Position numbers and translations under genes: made by a program. The notes under the pieces were generated by a model that made no database searches, was not told where the DNA came from, and worked only from the letters and a program-made list of their open reading frames with translations. Below, piece after piece: positions 1-11,329 of a DNA stretch of 64,000 nucleotides; the first letter of the stretch is position 1; each line of letters begins with the position of its first letter. Location of the stretch: the NCBI GenBank assembly GCA_964016985.1, contig OZ024826.1, forward strand, positions 1,913,552 to 1,977,551. The letters are read 5' to 3'. Source of the DNA: Anodontia alba. Lineage: Eukaryota; Mollusca; Bivalvia; Lucinida; Lucinidae.

Positions 1-40
1 TATCGCCAGAACATTGAAGGGAGATGCAGGAACAAAGACC

Positions 41-326
41 TATTACGAAAACACGCCTATTCAAAAATACTGAAAATTTTACCAACAAAAAAAATGAAAA
101 TTTTCAGATAAAAAATTCTAATATTTTTCATATTTCTGCTCAAAACATAGATTGTGGGGTACTCGTTAGAACCGCCTCGCCGAGGCGGTTCTAACGAGTA
201 CACGCAATCTATGTTTTAAGCAGAAATAAGAAAACTAAAGTATACCCCAGGCCTGTAAATCCCAGTTTTACTGTATAAAAGTGGGGTTTAAGGGGGTCAA
301 CATTATATAAGTATGTTTTCGTGATG
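41..326 (+). mobile_element. HP-A copy 1 (palindromic MITE-like element)
   Basis: Inverted ends TATTACGAAAACACGCC and TTTTCGTGATG bound the element. The left arm carries AAAATTTTCAG and the right arm a small hairpin of AAACCCCA/TGGGGTTT type. Central palindrome of CATAGATTGTGGG...GAACCGCCTCG with centre base C. Strand + denotes the arm order with the AAATTTTCAG arm first. Confidence 0.9.
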
Positions 327-553
327 GGGAGAAACGTATATGCTAGAAATGTAGTATGGAAACTGGAAAAGAAGTACGATTTTATACCTGTATGCCCCTT
401 TTATCGTGAATAGCAGCTACAGTGTTCACTACGACATTACAGTGTATGGCCTACCAAACAAACATTTACTAAACTATTAAGTTCCTGTCAAGAAGGTACC
501 TTAAAAAAGATTGCTTAATATATATATTTTTTAACAAATAAAAGGCGTGACAG

Positions 554-638
554 TACCCCAGCGGGCACATGGCGTTTATACAACGTCGTCTCAACGTCGA
601 TGCAACGTCATAACGTTGCATCGACGTTGAGATGACTT
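554..638. mobile_element. Family C (AACGT-rich) palindrome, right-truncated
   Basis: CCAGCGGGCACATGG start, then repeated CAACGTCGATGC and its inverse about an AT centre. The right terminus is lost where the tandem duplication begins. Confidence 0.75.
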
Positions 639-1526
639 TTTATCTTATTGTCAGCGGTGAAATCTGTGTAAATCTGATGAAAATAAAACTGGTATCAATC
701 ACTAGTGAATTGATATCGTATCATTTCACTGTAGTGACTGATACGATTTATATTTTCACTCCTCGCTTTGGACGACTTCGGTTTTCTTCACTGTTTCAGA
801 AGTGGATGTTACCGCCGCTTCAGATTTTTGAACACCTCTAACTTCTTTGTTTCTGAACTAAACTATCAAGTGTTGGTATGCATTTTCTTAGTTAGAATGT
901 AAGGAACATTTTGGTATCAAAATTATTTTGATTCGCCGAAACTTTTTGTTTTTGTTTCTCCAGCGGTTGAGCGTCGACGCCATGACGTTCATGTTTTGTT
1001 TGGTGACGTTACTTATGACGTCAGAAACGTGCATTGACGTGTAAACAATAAAATAAAAAGAAAATTTACTCTTTTTCAGTGAATACCATAAACATTTTCA
1101 TCTCGTGTAACGAAAACATTCAAATTTTCACTCGTGCTTCGCACTCGTGAAAATACTGATGTTTTCATTTCACTCGATGACAATATTTATGGTATTCACA
1201 GTAAAAGAATAAATATCCTCTATTTATTTTATTGTTAGCGGTGAAATCAATGTATATCTGGTGAAAATAAAAGTGGTATCAATCACTAGTGAAATGATAT
1301 CGTATCATTTCACTATAGTGACTGATACGATTTACGAGTATATTTTCACTCCTCGCTTTGAGCGACTTCGGTTTTCTTCATTGTTTCAGATGTGGATCTT
1401 ACCTCCACTTCAGATTTTTGAACACCTCTAACTTCTTTGTTTCTTAACTAAAGTATCGTGTTGGTATGCATTTTTCTTAGTTAGAATGTAAGGAACATTT
1501 TGGTATCAAAATTATTTCGATTTGCC

Positions 1527-1568
<42 letters not shown>

Positions 1569-1850
1569 TCGTCTCTCCAGCGTTTCACATGTTAAGCACA
1601 GAGCGTCGACGCCATGACGTTCTTGTTTTGTTTGGTGACGTTATTTATGACGTCAGAAACGCGCATTGGCGTGTAAACAAAAAAAAAAAGAAAATTTACT
1701 CTTTTTCAGTGAATACCATAAAAATTTTTTATCTCGGGTAATGAAAACATTCAAATTTTCACTCGTGCTTCGAACTCGTGAAAATACTGATGTTTTCATT
1801 ACACTCGATGACAATATTTATGGTATTCACAGCAAAAGAGTAAATATCCT
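639..1850. repeat. Tandem duplication of a ~590-630-bp unit
   Basis: Unit 1 (about 640-1220) and unit 2 (about 1226-1850) share AGCGGTGAAATC, GATATCGTATCATTTCACT, GTTTTGTTTGGTGACGTTA and GTGAATACCATAAA in order. Unit 2 has an expanded T run (1529-1567). Each unit holds inverted segments such as TTCACTCGTGCTTCGCACTC. No coding content is recognised. Confidence 0.85.
1529..1567. repeat. Poly-T run
   Basis: 39 T in a row within unit 2 of the tandem duplication. Similar runs: 24063-24096 and about 36412-36443; shorter at 8135-8153. Confidence 0.95.
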
Positions 1851-2205
1851 CTATCTATGTTATAGGAAGATGATCACTGTTGTTTTTGTCCATTAAAAAC
1901 TTGAAAAAAACTTGAATTGTTTGTCATCATTTATTTCCTCTTCCTCTTGGGTTCATTGATGGGCTATGTGCTATGATTTTAGCTATTCCTGGATATCTTC
2001 TATACTTTAAAAAAATCTTCAAGTCGATCGTAGCTTAAGGAATGATTATAGACCTGGGTCCTGATCAGACCTTATGGCTCACTGGTTGTTAACTGTTCAT
2101 ATATGTCACGAGAACCCTAAATCATATGAAACAATACTTTTGGTTAGTTTCATGTTGTAAAATGGACCGCGCCAAGCCAAAAGGTATCTTCGAACATGGG
2201 CAAAT

Positions 2206-2400
2206 ACACAGATTCAGATTCACCCCCACATGTGCAAAGTCTCATCCCGGTATTTGCTCTCCATTAATACATTGTATAGTGCACAATGATTCTATAAGTG
2301 GATTCAGACTGCGCGGATGCACAGGCTGATCTGTGCCTTCGCTGTCCGCATATGCTCGAAGACACATTTTTGCATGGCGCGTCCTCAATGACCATGTTTA
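2206..2400. repeat. Family E dispersed repeat fragment
   Basis: GCGCGGATGCACAGGCTGAT and TCGCTGTCCGCATATGCTCG; the same family recurs at 3915-4090, 7440-7690, 10459-10515, 15180-15345, 16815-17050, 42780-42970, 43150-43320, 43590-43750, 55600-55700 and 56010-56070. Confidence 0.65.
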
Positions 2401-2994
2401 AGAGGAGAGGGATACACATTCAGGGGAGGCAACTCTCTCATTTTTTTTCTTTCTTGTAACAGAGTTTTCCTCTTAAAGTAAATAATCTACTCCGCGTAGG
2501 AGTACTTTGTTTGTAGAGTAGAAACCCTTAGATTCTATGAAACCATATTTTACGAGGGCGAGTCAATAAAAAACCAGCCTAACTTATTTCTGGGTGAGAT
2601 CGATCTCTTCTTTTTCGATGTAAATGCCCTCTAGAATGATGCACTTGGACCAACGGTGTTCCAGTGCCATCAGCCCAGAACTGAAGAAGCCAGGGTCCTT
2701 GTCTCTGACCCACTCCTCAACTGCCGCCACGACTTCTTCGTTGGACCGGTCCACGGATATCCTTTTTCAATTTTGGGAATAGGAAATAGCCACTAGGAGC
2801 TAAGTCCGGAGAATAGGTGGGGTGAGGTATTAGCTCGTACCCATTCCGCTCAACAGCATCCATTGCAATTTTGCAAGTGTGGACTCTCGCATTGTCCTGT
2901 TAGAGCAGAATCCTTTTGGAGAGTTTACCTCAGCGTTCTTCACGGATCGCAGTTCTCAGTTAGTCGAGCAAATTTGCATAATACGCACCTGTTA

Positions 2995-3435
2995 TTATAC
3001 TTTTCTTGCTAGAAAGTCCAACATAATAACGCCTTGTGCATCCCAAAATACAACTGCCATCACCTTGCCAGCAGAGGGTTGCGTTTTAAACTTCTTTGGC
3101 CTCGGAGACCCCGGCCCTACATTCTGGCGACTTTGAGCTTTATTCTCTGGCCCATAATAATAGACCCAGGTCTCATTTAAAGTCACCAGACGTGAAAGGA
3201 AATCATCTTCCTTTGGCCTAAACCGCTTCAACAATGCGCTGTATACTGATGCTCTGGTTGCCATTTGCTCAATGCTAAGGCATTTTGGGACCCAACGGGC
3301 TGTTAGCTTGTGCATACCCAAGCGATCATGTAAAGTTGTTGAAACGCTACCATGTGAAATGTGTAATGCATTCGCTATTTCTTCCACCTTAATTCGCCTA
3401 TCAGAGTATACCAGATCCCGTACTTTGTTACACAT
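2995..3435 (-). pseudogene. Mariner transposase, middle and catalytic part
   Basis: This continues the same frame as the N-terminal half: second helix-turn-helix (EEIANALHISHGSVSTTLHD), linker ARWVPKCL, first catalytic block with Asn in place of Asp, and GPGSPRPKKFKTQPSAGKV. After FLARKV the frame is lost. The block with the second and third catalytic Asp residues can be traced below 2995 in another frame. Confidence 0.88.
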
Positions 3436-3438
3436 TTC

Positions 3439-3708
3439 TTAATCTGTGGCATCTGATGGGCGTCCAGAGCTGGTTTCGTCTTCTAAAGACGTTCTATTGC
3501 GTTTGAATTCCCCAACCCAGAATTTAACTTGTGCATACGATGGTGCAGAAGACCCATAAACATTGGTCAACTCACAATGTATTTCCTGACCTGTTTTCCC
3601 TTTCAAATACAAGTACCGAATTACAGCACGGTACTCAACTTTTGACGAAAAGCTCACTTTTGCATCGCAAGCCATGTTAACATTCAATATCTTATGAGTG
3701 AATGACAC
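3439..3708 (-). pseudogene. Mariner transposase, N-terminal DNA-binding half
   Basis: The fragment encodes the paired-like helix-turn-helix region of mariner transposases, including IRYLYLKGKTGQEIH, VKFWVGEFKRNRTSLEDE and SGRPSDATD, followed by TAA. One codon later the same frame resumes in the catalytic part, so a single nonsense change split one reading frame. Confidence 0.88.
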
Positions 3709-3854
3709 GATAAGAATGCAATTTTGCCCTCAGGCCTAAAACATGTATTGAAACAAGGCATGAAAAATCTTGGGTGTCTCGGTCTATTGGAAATGGGATA
3801 GGCTGATTACTTATTGACTCGCCCTCATATTGCAGGTTCTTTTAACAGTGGTTG

Positions 3855-4180
3855 TCCCCCTACTATGCTACATTAAACAAGTATCGTCGTATAAACCGTA
3901 ATGTTAAAAATTGTACCTTCGGACATGTGCGCCAAGAGAAGATTCACCTTCCACATTTGCGCAGTCTGATCAGAATCTTCACTGATAGCATTTTGGATAA
4001 CCAAGGCTACATGCAAACAACGAAGACTGATCAGACTGTACGAACACACAGGTTGATTTGATTCTTCGATGGGCGTACATGTCAGAAGGTAAGTTTGCTT
4101 ACATTGCGACTCATATAATTGCCACAAGAGAGCATTATACACGACATATACTGTTTTCTATACAGGTGTTTACTTTTATG
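3855..4180. repeat. Family E fragment beside the mariner
   Basis: ACCTTCGGACATGTGCGCC, GCGCAGTCTGATCAGAATC and ACAGGTTGATTTGATTC; symmetric about its centre. Small open stretches on both strands are by-products. Confidence 0.6.
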
Positions 4181-4986
4181 GGTCCGCAAATGATTTTAAC
4201 CAACTTCGTCGAAAAATGTACAACAGACTCTCGTCACATCTATCATTAGCTCCTTTGGGGAACAAAGAACCAAATAGGGTAGTGAGGACTGGAACCAGCA
4301 AAAAGTATATGGAAATCAGGGGCTATATTTGATAGAAGCTTAACACTGATTGGGCAATATCTGGTGAAATTGTTAGAATTTATGTCAGTTTTACACAGAT
4401 ATATAGTTCATTTAGTTGCTGACTTAAATATATCAGTGGTATTTTAGTGTGCTAATGTTGAAATAGCAGAACTTTTAAAGGTTTATTATTATAATTATTA
4501 TTATTACTTTGTTTTGTTATCCACCAAAATGAGTGTACATGTGTTCATGTTCAGACACTATAGAAAATGAGTCGATAAAAGCTTTCATCCCTGAGTTTAC
4601 GACATGTCTACTAAAATGATGTCTGAAGGCTCCTTTCCGGTCGAGAACAAATGCTTTCGTGTTTTCTTGGACGTTATAGAATGTTTTTTTTTCTCACCGA
4701 ATTATTCTCAAATGAGATCCATGCAGGCCGAAACAAGAGTTTTTGGAAGTAACTTGTCGATTGTTCAAAGGAAAGTTTCTGCGCTTTATGGCGGGTCCCC
4801 GTGGTTTGAGACAAATTATTGAAGGTAATCAAGCAAGAGGGGAATGTTCATCTTCCGTGTGAATGATTAACTTCGCTGTTTCTCTGCATACTCTCAGTAA
4901 GAATAAGCCTACCCAAATTATTCAATAAGTTACACATGTACATACCAATAATTTCTTACGCGTCGTTTCTGTCAGAGGTCTAATTC
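4181..4986. other. Interval with no recognised feature
   Basis: AT-rich, with an ATT-rich patch near 4485-4505. A 72-codon open stretch at 4604-4822 has no recognised similarity. Confidence 0.6.
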
Positions 4987-5135
4987 AGTAACTGACAACT
5001 GCCCTTCTTGAATCAGTGGAAGGACAATGACTGTAGAAATTAATTTGTGATCAATCTCCACAAAAGTAATGTGGTCGAGCTGGGATTCTAACTTGCGATC
5101 CCTGGATCTGCAGTTAGACCCTTTCTAGCCAAGGG
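4987..5135 (-). repeat. SINE fragment
   Basis: The body (ACTGACAACTGCCCTTCTTG, TGATCAATCTCCAC) and degraded head of the same SINE; the tail half is missing. Confidence 0.65.
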
Positions 5136-5561
5136 ACTGAAGTAAACAAAAATTCTACAAGCTATACAAGTGTTGTGTCCCCTCAAAAAAAAAAAGAAGA
5201 AAAAGAAAGAAAAGAAAAATAAAGAAAGGGTCTGGGGCCAAGCTGTTCAGCCATAGGTAACTTGAAGTTGGATTAAAGAGGATCATGATAAAAAAAATAA
5301 TGTAAAGAAAGAGAGAAATAGATATAAAACAAAAACGACTGGAGCCAGTCTACAGTCAATCCAGTTGGTAGCTCTTCTCTATTTTTACAGTTGCTAATAT
5401 AGTATCTTCTCTAAACCGCACAATTCTGAAGATATTTTTAATTTACACATTCTATACTTTTTTCGACATTAAGCTGGCTGCCTAGTGTCTCTATCGGCGT
5501 GGAGAGGTACAACGGAACACCGATGGAGATTCTCATCCAAATGAATATCAGTTACATATAT

Positions 5562-5689
5562 CCCAGCGGGCACATGAAGTAAATATAACGTCGCCTCGAC
5601 GTCGATAACGTCGCCTCAACGTCGATGCAACGTCATGACGTTGTATCGACGTTGAGGTGACGTTATATTTACGTCATGTGCCTGCCGGG
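5562..5689. mobile_element. Family C palindrome, complete
   Basis: Termini CCCAGCGGGCACATG and CATGTGCCTGCCGGG, with internal ACGTCGA/TCGACGT symmetry. AGTTACATA occurs as a direct repeat just outside both ends (5550-5558 and 5691-5699), a possible 9-bp target duplication. Confidence 0.82.
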
Positions 5690-6262
5690 TAGTTACATAC
5701 CCCTGATAGTCTTTGAATTCCACATAGACCTTAAACACTCAATAGGACTAGACCTTAAACACTCAATAGGACTTCAGCACATTCAGCTTTTAATAAGTCT
5801 CTAGTCTAATATAGCCCTTCAGGCCCCACCATTCTATCTCATAGACATTAGGCCACAATAAGTCTTGATCTGCAATAGACCTTGTCCACAGTAGACCTTG
5901 AGTTCCGCTTAGGTATTGTTCTAATATAACTCGAACCCCACCTCCCTTATAAGCCTCCACTACTAAATCGATTGGAGTTCTCCATTAAACACTGAGTTCC
6001 AAATCACCAGACTGACGCTTATTTGCTACTATTTGACCGTCCTGGAATTGATATTTTGACTTTGTATGAATAGGAAATACTGGTAAAAGTGTTCTTTCAA
6101 AACTAATATCAACTTCATACCGAAGCTTTAGTGCAAACTCAGTGAGAAACTTTTTTTTCTGGATAAAACAACTCACATTCTGATCTGCCGTCCATGGTCC
6201 AATATTATCCTTCAAATTTCCTCCTCTGCCGTGCATGTTAGCCAAATAAAAACTGATCTGTA
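5690..6262. other. Interval with short direct repeats only
   Basis: A 24-bp unit (CTAGACCTTAAACACTCAAT) occurs twice at about 5727-5775 and looser TAGACCTT copies follow; nothing else except the minus-strand open stretch listed separately. Confidence 0.6.
5985..6245 (-). other. Unrecognised 86-codon open stretch
   Basis: This minus-strand stretch has fairly complex composition (segments such as LTEFALKLRYEVDISFERTL) and is not a low-complexity or known repeat shadow. No family, splice signals or homologous copy in the window are recognised. It could be a decayed exon or chance. Confidence 0.15.
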
Positions 6263-6648
6263 CATAACGAAAACACGCCTATTCAAATATATAGAAAATT
6301 TCACCTCCAAAAACTGAAAATTTTCAGATAAAAAACTCTGATAGTTTTCATATTTCTACTCAAAACATAGATTGTGGGTACTTGTTAGAACCGCCTCGGC
6401 AAGGCGGTTCTAACGAGCACCACAATCTATGTTTTGAGTAGAAATAAGAATAATAATGTATACATAGAAAAAAACATAGATTGTCGGTACTCGTTAGAAC
6501 CGCCTCGGAGGCGGTTCTAACGAGTACCCACAATCTATGTTTTTGAGCAGAAAAAAGAATAATAATGTATACCCCTGTAAACCCCAGTTTCACTATATAA
6601 AAGTGGGGTTTAAGGAGGTCAATATCATATAGGCATGTTTTCGTGATG
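6263..6648 (+). mobile_element. HP-A copy 2, with two central palindromes
   Basis: It is 386 bp long instead of about 280 because the central hairpin occurs twice (about 6358-6450 and 6470-6556), separated by a copy of the adjacent arm. The second hairpin lacks the centre bases (CCTCGGAGG). Confidence 0.9.
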
Positions 6649-7204
6649 TAGGCGAAGACAGCAGTTTTCACACGCTTACTCCGTTTGAAAGCGTGCAACT
6701 TCGTTATGAATCCGAGCTGCGATGCCAAATTTTGCAGAATCACTGTTGATTAATTGCAGATTTATTTAACGTAAGAGAAAATACCACATTTTGTTCCTGG
6801 GAAGAACGATCCTAGCAGAAAACGGATTTTGATGCAAATTTCAAGAAGCATTTTATTCGACCACCTCACAAAGGCATATGCGGCATTAAAATTAAACCAG
6901 ATTACTACAGCGGCGTCTTCAAACATTAAATGATATCCCTATAATGCTTTAAAGTCAAATGCTTTCTTTCTAAATTTTTACCGGCACAATTTCTTCACAT
7001 ACCCTTTTTATGTCAACAATGTTTACATCTGTCGCCTCGTTAGCCATCTGTCGTCAAAGGAGCCAATTGTACGGTGTGATCAGGATCTGAACTGGATAGG
7101 TACCTGGCTGGGTCTCTAGGGCTGAAAGGGTTGCATATTTATCAAATAAAACTAACACATACGAGTGAGAACTCATCCATCAATGAATCCATATGACTAA
7201 CAAA
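6649..7204. other. Interval with no recognised feature
   Basis: No repeat shared with the rest of the window and no convincing coding signal. Confidence 0.5.
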
Positions 7205-7439
7205 ATGTTGAGCCTATTTTCTGGAAAAAAAAAAAAAAAAAAAAAAACAAAAAAAACAGAAGCACCAATTTGTCATCTGCTGAATCTCCCCAGACAGTGT
7301 TAAGGGTTACATGTAAGGAAACCGTTGGAAGGCTTACTAATACAGTTTTTTTATCCAGTAGAGCTGAAACTTAATTGAAAGTAAGATGATTGCGTGTAAC
7401 TCAAGGTGACGATCCGCTAACGTTACAAGAAGCAGAGTT

Positions 7440-7690
7440 ATATTTACTTGGATAACGTCAAGTGAAAAAGTGCCTTCGAGCATGCGTAAAATAAACGGAT
7501 TTACATCATCTGCGCATGCGCAAGGTCTCATCCGGACCTTTGCTCTCAAGGGATACATTCTATGGTATCCAATGATTCTGGCAGCGACAGCGAACCCTGA
7601 TCAGACTGCGCATTCGCGCAGTCTGATCTTGGGCTTCGCTGTCCGCGCATGCCACGAAGGCTCATTTTCGCATGGCGCGTGTCATTGTTA
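7440..7690. repeat. Family E fragment
   Basis: GTGCCTTCGAGCATGCG, GCGCATGCGCAAGGTCTC, GCGCAGTCTGATC and CGCATGCCACGAAGGC in inverted arrangement. Confidence 0.65.
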
Positions 7691-7865
7691 CATCACACTA
7701 TATTATTTTCATTTTTTCTGAGCCATCTCTCCTACAGATTTCATGCAATAGTGCTGATACTGACATTGAGACCATGGTGTTGTGTAGCGCACATTACTTA
7801 CAGGTTACAGTCCAACATATTTTATAATATTTATTGCCCTTTGAAGTCAGAATATTTACTATTGC

Positions 7866-7868
<3 letters not shown>

Positions 7869-7922
<54 letters not shown>
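7869..7922. repeat. (GT)n microsatellite
   Basis: About 26 uninterrupted GT units. Confidence 0.97.
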
Positions 7923-7924
<2 letters not shown>

Positions 7925-8262
7925 CTTTTATATTAACATTGAATGGAGCCAAATTTCTTAGAACTTAGGACTAAATGTAGGAGTTTTCTTTTTTATTTCA
8001 AGTATACCAATATTTGTCAAGATTTTGCTTTTAGGTTACAGCCTAGAAAATTATAGTGCAGTTAAAACCAATTTGTTATTACTCGTTATTAGAAAATAGT
8101 TTTCACTTCGTCGTATATCTTTTCTTTTCTATTTTTTTTTTTTTTTTTTTTTTTGAGATATTTTTGTTCTTTTAATAACATTAGACTAAATATGAAAATA
8201 TGTTTATGGTTTAGTCGTATATAGTTAGTTCTGTGTGTGTGTAAATATTGTAACAGTAGAAA

Positions 8263-10458
8263 ACGTACCTTCAGACATGTGAGTCCAGCGAAGACAAATC
8301 AACATGTGCATCCACGTATCTTCGGACATGGGAGTCGAGCAAAGACAAATCAACCTGTGCATCGACGTACCTTCAGACATGTGAGTCCAGCGAAGACAAA
8401 TCAACCTGTGCATCCACGTACCTCCGGACATGTGAGTCCAGCAAAGACAAATCAACCTGTGCATCCACGTATCTTCAGACATGTGAGTCCAGCGAAGACA
8501 AATCAACCTGTGCATCCACGTACCTTCAGACATGTGAGTCTAGCGAAGACAAATCAACCTGTGCATCCACGTATCTTCAGACATGTGAGTCCAGCGAAGA
8601 CAAATCAACCTGTGCATCCGATTACCTTCAAACATGTGAGTCCAGCGAAGACAAATCAACCTGTGCATCCACGTACCTTCAGACATGTGAGTCCAGCGAA
8701 GACAAATCAACCTGTGCATCCACGTATCTTCGGACATGTGAGTCCAGCGAGACAAATCAACCTGTGCATCAACGTATCTTCGGACATGTGAGTCCAGCGA
8801 AGACAAATCAACCTGTGCATCCACGTATCTTCAGACATGTGAGTCCAGCGAAGGCAAATCAACCTGTTCATCCACGTACCTTCGGACATGTGAGACCAGC
8901 AAAGACAAATCAACCTGTGCATCCACGTATCTTCGGACATGTGAGTCCAGCGAAGACAAATCAACCCGTGCATCCACGTACCTTCGAATATGTGAGTCCA
9001 GCAAAGACAAATCAACCTGTGCATCCACGTACCTTCGAACATGTGAGTCCAGCGAAGACAAATCCACCTGTGCATCCACGTACCTCCGGACATGTGAGTC
9101 CAGCGAAGACAAATCAACCTGTGCATCCACGTACCTTCGGACATGTGAGTCCAGCAAAGATAAATCAACCTGTGCATCCACGTACCTTCAGACATGTGAG
9201 TCCAGCGAAGACAAATCAACCTGTGCATCCACGTACCTTCGGACATGTGAGACAAGCAAAGACAAATCAACCTGTGCATCCACGTACCTTCGGACATGTG
9301 AGTCCAGCGAAGACAAATCAACCTGTGCATCTACGTACCTTCGGATATGTGGGTCCAGCAAAGACAAATCAACCTGTGCATCCACGTACCTTCAGACATG
9401 TGAGTTCAGCGAAGACAAATCAACCTGTGCATCCACGTACCTTCAGACATGTGAGTCCAGCGAAGACATGTGAGTCCAGCGAAGACAAATTAACCTGTGC
9501 ATCCATGTATCTTCAGACATGTGAGTCCAGCGAAGACAAATCAACCTGTGCATCCACGTACCTTCGGACATGTGAGTCCAGCGAAGACAAATCAACCTGT
9601 GCATCCACGTACCTTCAGACATGTGAGTCCAGCGAAGACAAATCAACCTGTGCATCCACGTACCTTCGGACATGTGAGTCCAGCGAAGACAAATCAACCT
9701 GTGCATCCACGTACCTTCAGACATGTGAGTCCAGCGAAGACAAATCAACCTGTGCATCCACGTATCTTCGGACATGTGAGTCCAGCGAAGACAAATCAAC
9801 ATGTGCATCCACGTATCTTCAGACATGTGAGTCCAGCGAAGACAAATCAACCTGTGCATCCACGTATCTTCTGACATGTGAGTCCAGCGAAGACAAATCA
9901 ACCTGTGCATCTACGTACCTTCGGACATGTGAGTCCAGCAAAGACAAATCAACCTGTGCATCCACGTACCTTCAGACATGTGAGTCCAGCGAAGACAAAT
10001 CAACCTGTTCATCCACGTACCTTCGGACATGTGAGTCCAGCAAAGATAAATCAACCTGTGCATCCACGTACCTTCAGACATGTGAGTCCAGCAAAGATAA
10101 ACCAACCTGTGCATCCATGTACCTTCAGACATGTGAGTCCAGCAAAGATAAATCAACCTGTGCATCCACGTACCTTCAGACATGTGAGTCCAGCGAAGAC
10201 AAATCAACCTGTGCAGCCACGTACCTTCAGACATGTGAGTCCAGCGAAGACAAATCATCCTGTGTATCCACGTACCTCCGGACATGTGAGTCCAGCGAAG
10301 GCAAATCAACCTGTGCATCCACGTACCTCCGGACATGTGAGTCCAGCGAAGACAAATCAACCTGTGCAGCCACGTACCTTCAGACATGTGAGTCCAGCGA
10401 AGACAAATCAACCTGTGCATCCACGTACCTCCGGACATGTGAGTCCAGCGAAGACAAT
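8263..10458. repeat. 51-bp minisatellite array, about 43 units
   Basis: The unit contains ACATGTGAGTCCAGCGAAG, ACAAATCAACCTGTGCATCC and ACGTACCTTCAG. The period of 51 is a multiple of three and the unit has no stop in several frames, so long open stretches appear on both strands; these are not genes. A 1-nt loss near 8750 and a 19-nt partial unit near 9460 shift phase. Between about 9505 and 10080 units alternate TTCAGACAT and TTCGGACAT, a 102-bp dimer. The flanks match family E dispersed repeats, so the array probably grew from one such copy. Confidence 0.93.
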
Positions 10459-10724
10459 GCGCAGGCTGATCTGAATTCTGTCTGGGCGCACAATTCCCGA
10501 AGGTACTTTTTCTGACGTTGAGGCTTATATAATTATAGGTGTTCACACGGTCGACTTGCTATTTCAGCCAGTGTAAACTTTTACAATATTGTTATATGTT
10601 CAGATATGCTATAATTGTACTTTCAAAGAATACATACTCGTAGTAAGTGTCACATGCAATTATCCGTGAATTTGTCAGTTTTAAAGTGTTGGTGAGTACG
10701 TATAACCTGCCCTGTATTACTCCA

Positions 10725-10830
10725 CAGTTCTTTTTTTTTTACCCTTTCATCCCTGAATTTCTGAAGTTGACTCTTCCATCCTTGAATTTGGACTTGTCCA
10801 TTGATGTACAGGGTATTGTAGGGACCAGAA
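10725..10830. repeat. Family F repeat fragment
   Basis: CCTGAATTTCTGAAGTTGAC and TTTGGACTTGTCCATTGATG; related copies at 13720-13805, 14100-14170, 14510-14590, 23980-24060 and 40320-40410. Confidence 0.6.
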
Positions 10831-10963
10831 GGCTTATTATTTTTCTAATGGTTTCCATCATACCATTTGACCCTCACAATAAATTTTGACTTCCAAATGT
10901 GGTATCAGATTAAATGCCAGCCTTAGCCTGACCAAATACATCATAAGAAGGAAGGTACCTTTT

Positions 10964-11244
10964 CATTACGAAAGCACTCCTATTCAAATATATAGAAAAT
11001 TTCGCCTCCAAAAACTGAACATTTTCAGATAAAATAACTGATATTTTTTATATTTCTGCTCAAAACATAGATTGTGGGTACCCGTTAGAACCGCCACGGC
11101 GAAGCGGTGCGGTTCTAACGAGTACCCACAATCTATATTTTGAGCAAAAATAAGTAAAATAATATATATCCTTGTAAACCCCGGTTTTACTATATAAAAT
11201 GTGGGGTTTAGGGGTCAAAATTATATAGGCATCTTTTCGTGATG
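10964..11244 (+). mobile_element. HP-A copy 3
   Basis: Full-length with both inverted ends. The palindrome tip carries a small duplication (GAAGCGGTGCGG), so the tip no longer pairs perfectly. Confidence 0.9.
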
Positions 11245-11329
11245 AGCATGTTTTGACACTTCCTGCTTTTTAACACATGTACCCTCATTTTGGTGGAAAA
11301 AAATATACAAAAGAAAAAAAGAGTATACC

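Larger units (their letters stand above)
2553..3827 (-). mobile_element. Mariner element, nearly complete, transposase inactivated
   Basis: The 1,275-bp element is flanked by TA at 2551-2552 and 3828-3829. Its ~28-bp terminal inverted repeats begin CGAGGGCGAGTCAATAA and TGAGGGCGAGTCAATAA. Length, TA duplication and transposase place it in the mariner family. The transposase lies on the minus strand, with a helix-turn-helix N-terminal half (3439-3708) and a catalytic half (2995-3435). It is broken by an in-frame TAA at 3439-3441, and the C-terminal third below 2995 is out of frame. In the first catalytic motif the expected Asp is Asn (TLNETWVYYYGPENK). Copy 2 at 37761 retains VDETW. The copy can be only a substrate, not a source of transposase. 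Confidence 0.92.

Noticed and set aside
6360..6743. 127-codon open stretch and similar short ones at each HP-A copy (for example 62166-62348, 28173-28364, 63598-63906)
   Set aside because: They translate the same non-coding repeat; variants track the palindrome, not a protein.
8237..10546. Several long open reading frames on both strands (up to 583 codons) with repeats such as CESSEDKSTCASTYL or MHRLICLRWTHMSEGT
   Set aside because: All arise from one 51-bp minisatellite with no stops in several frames; the frame changes mid-array by small indels.
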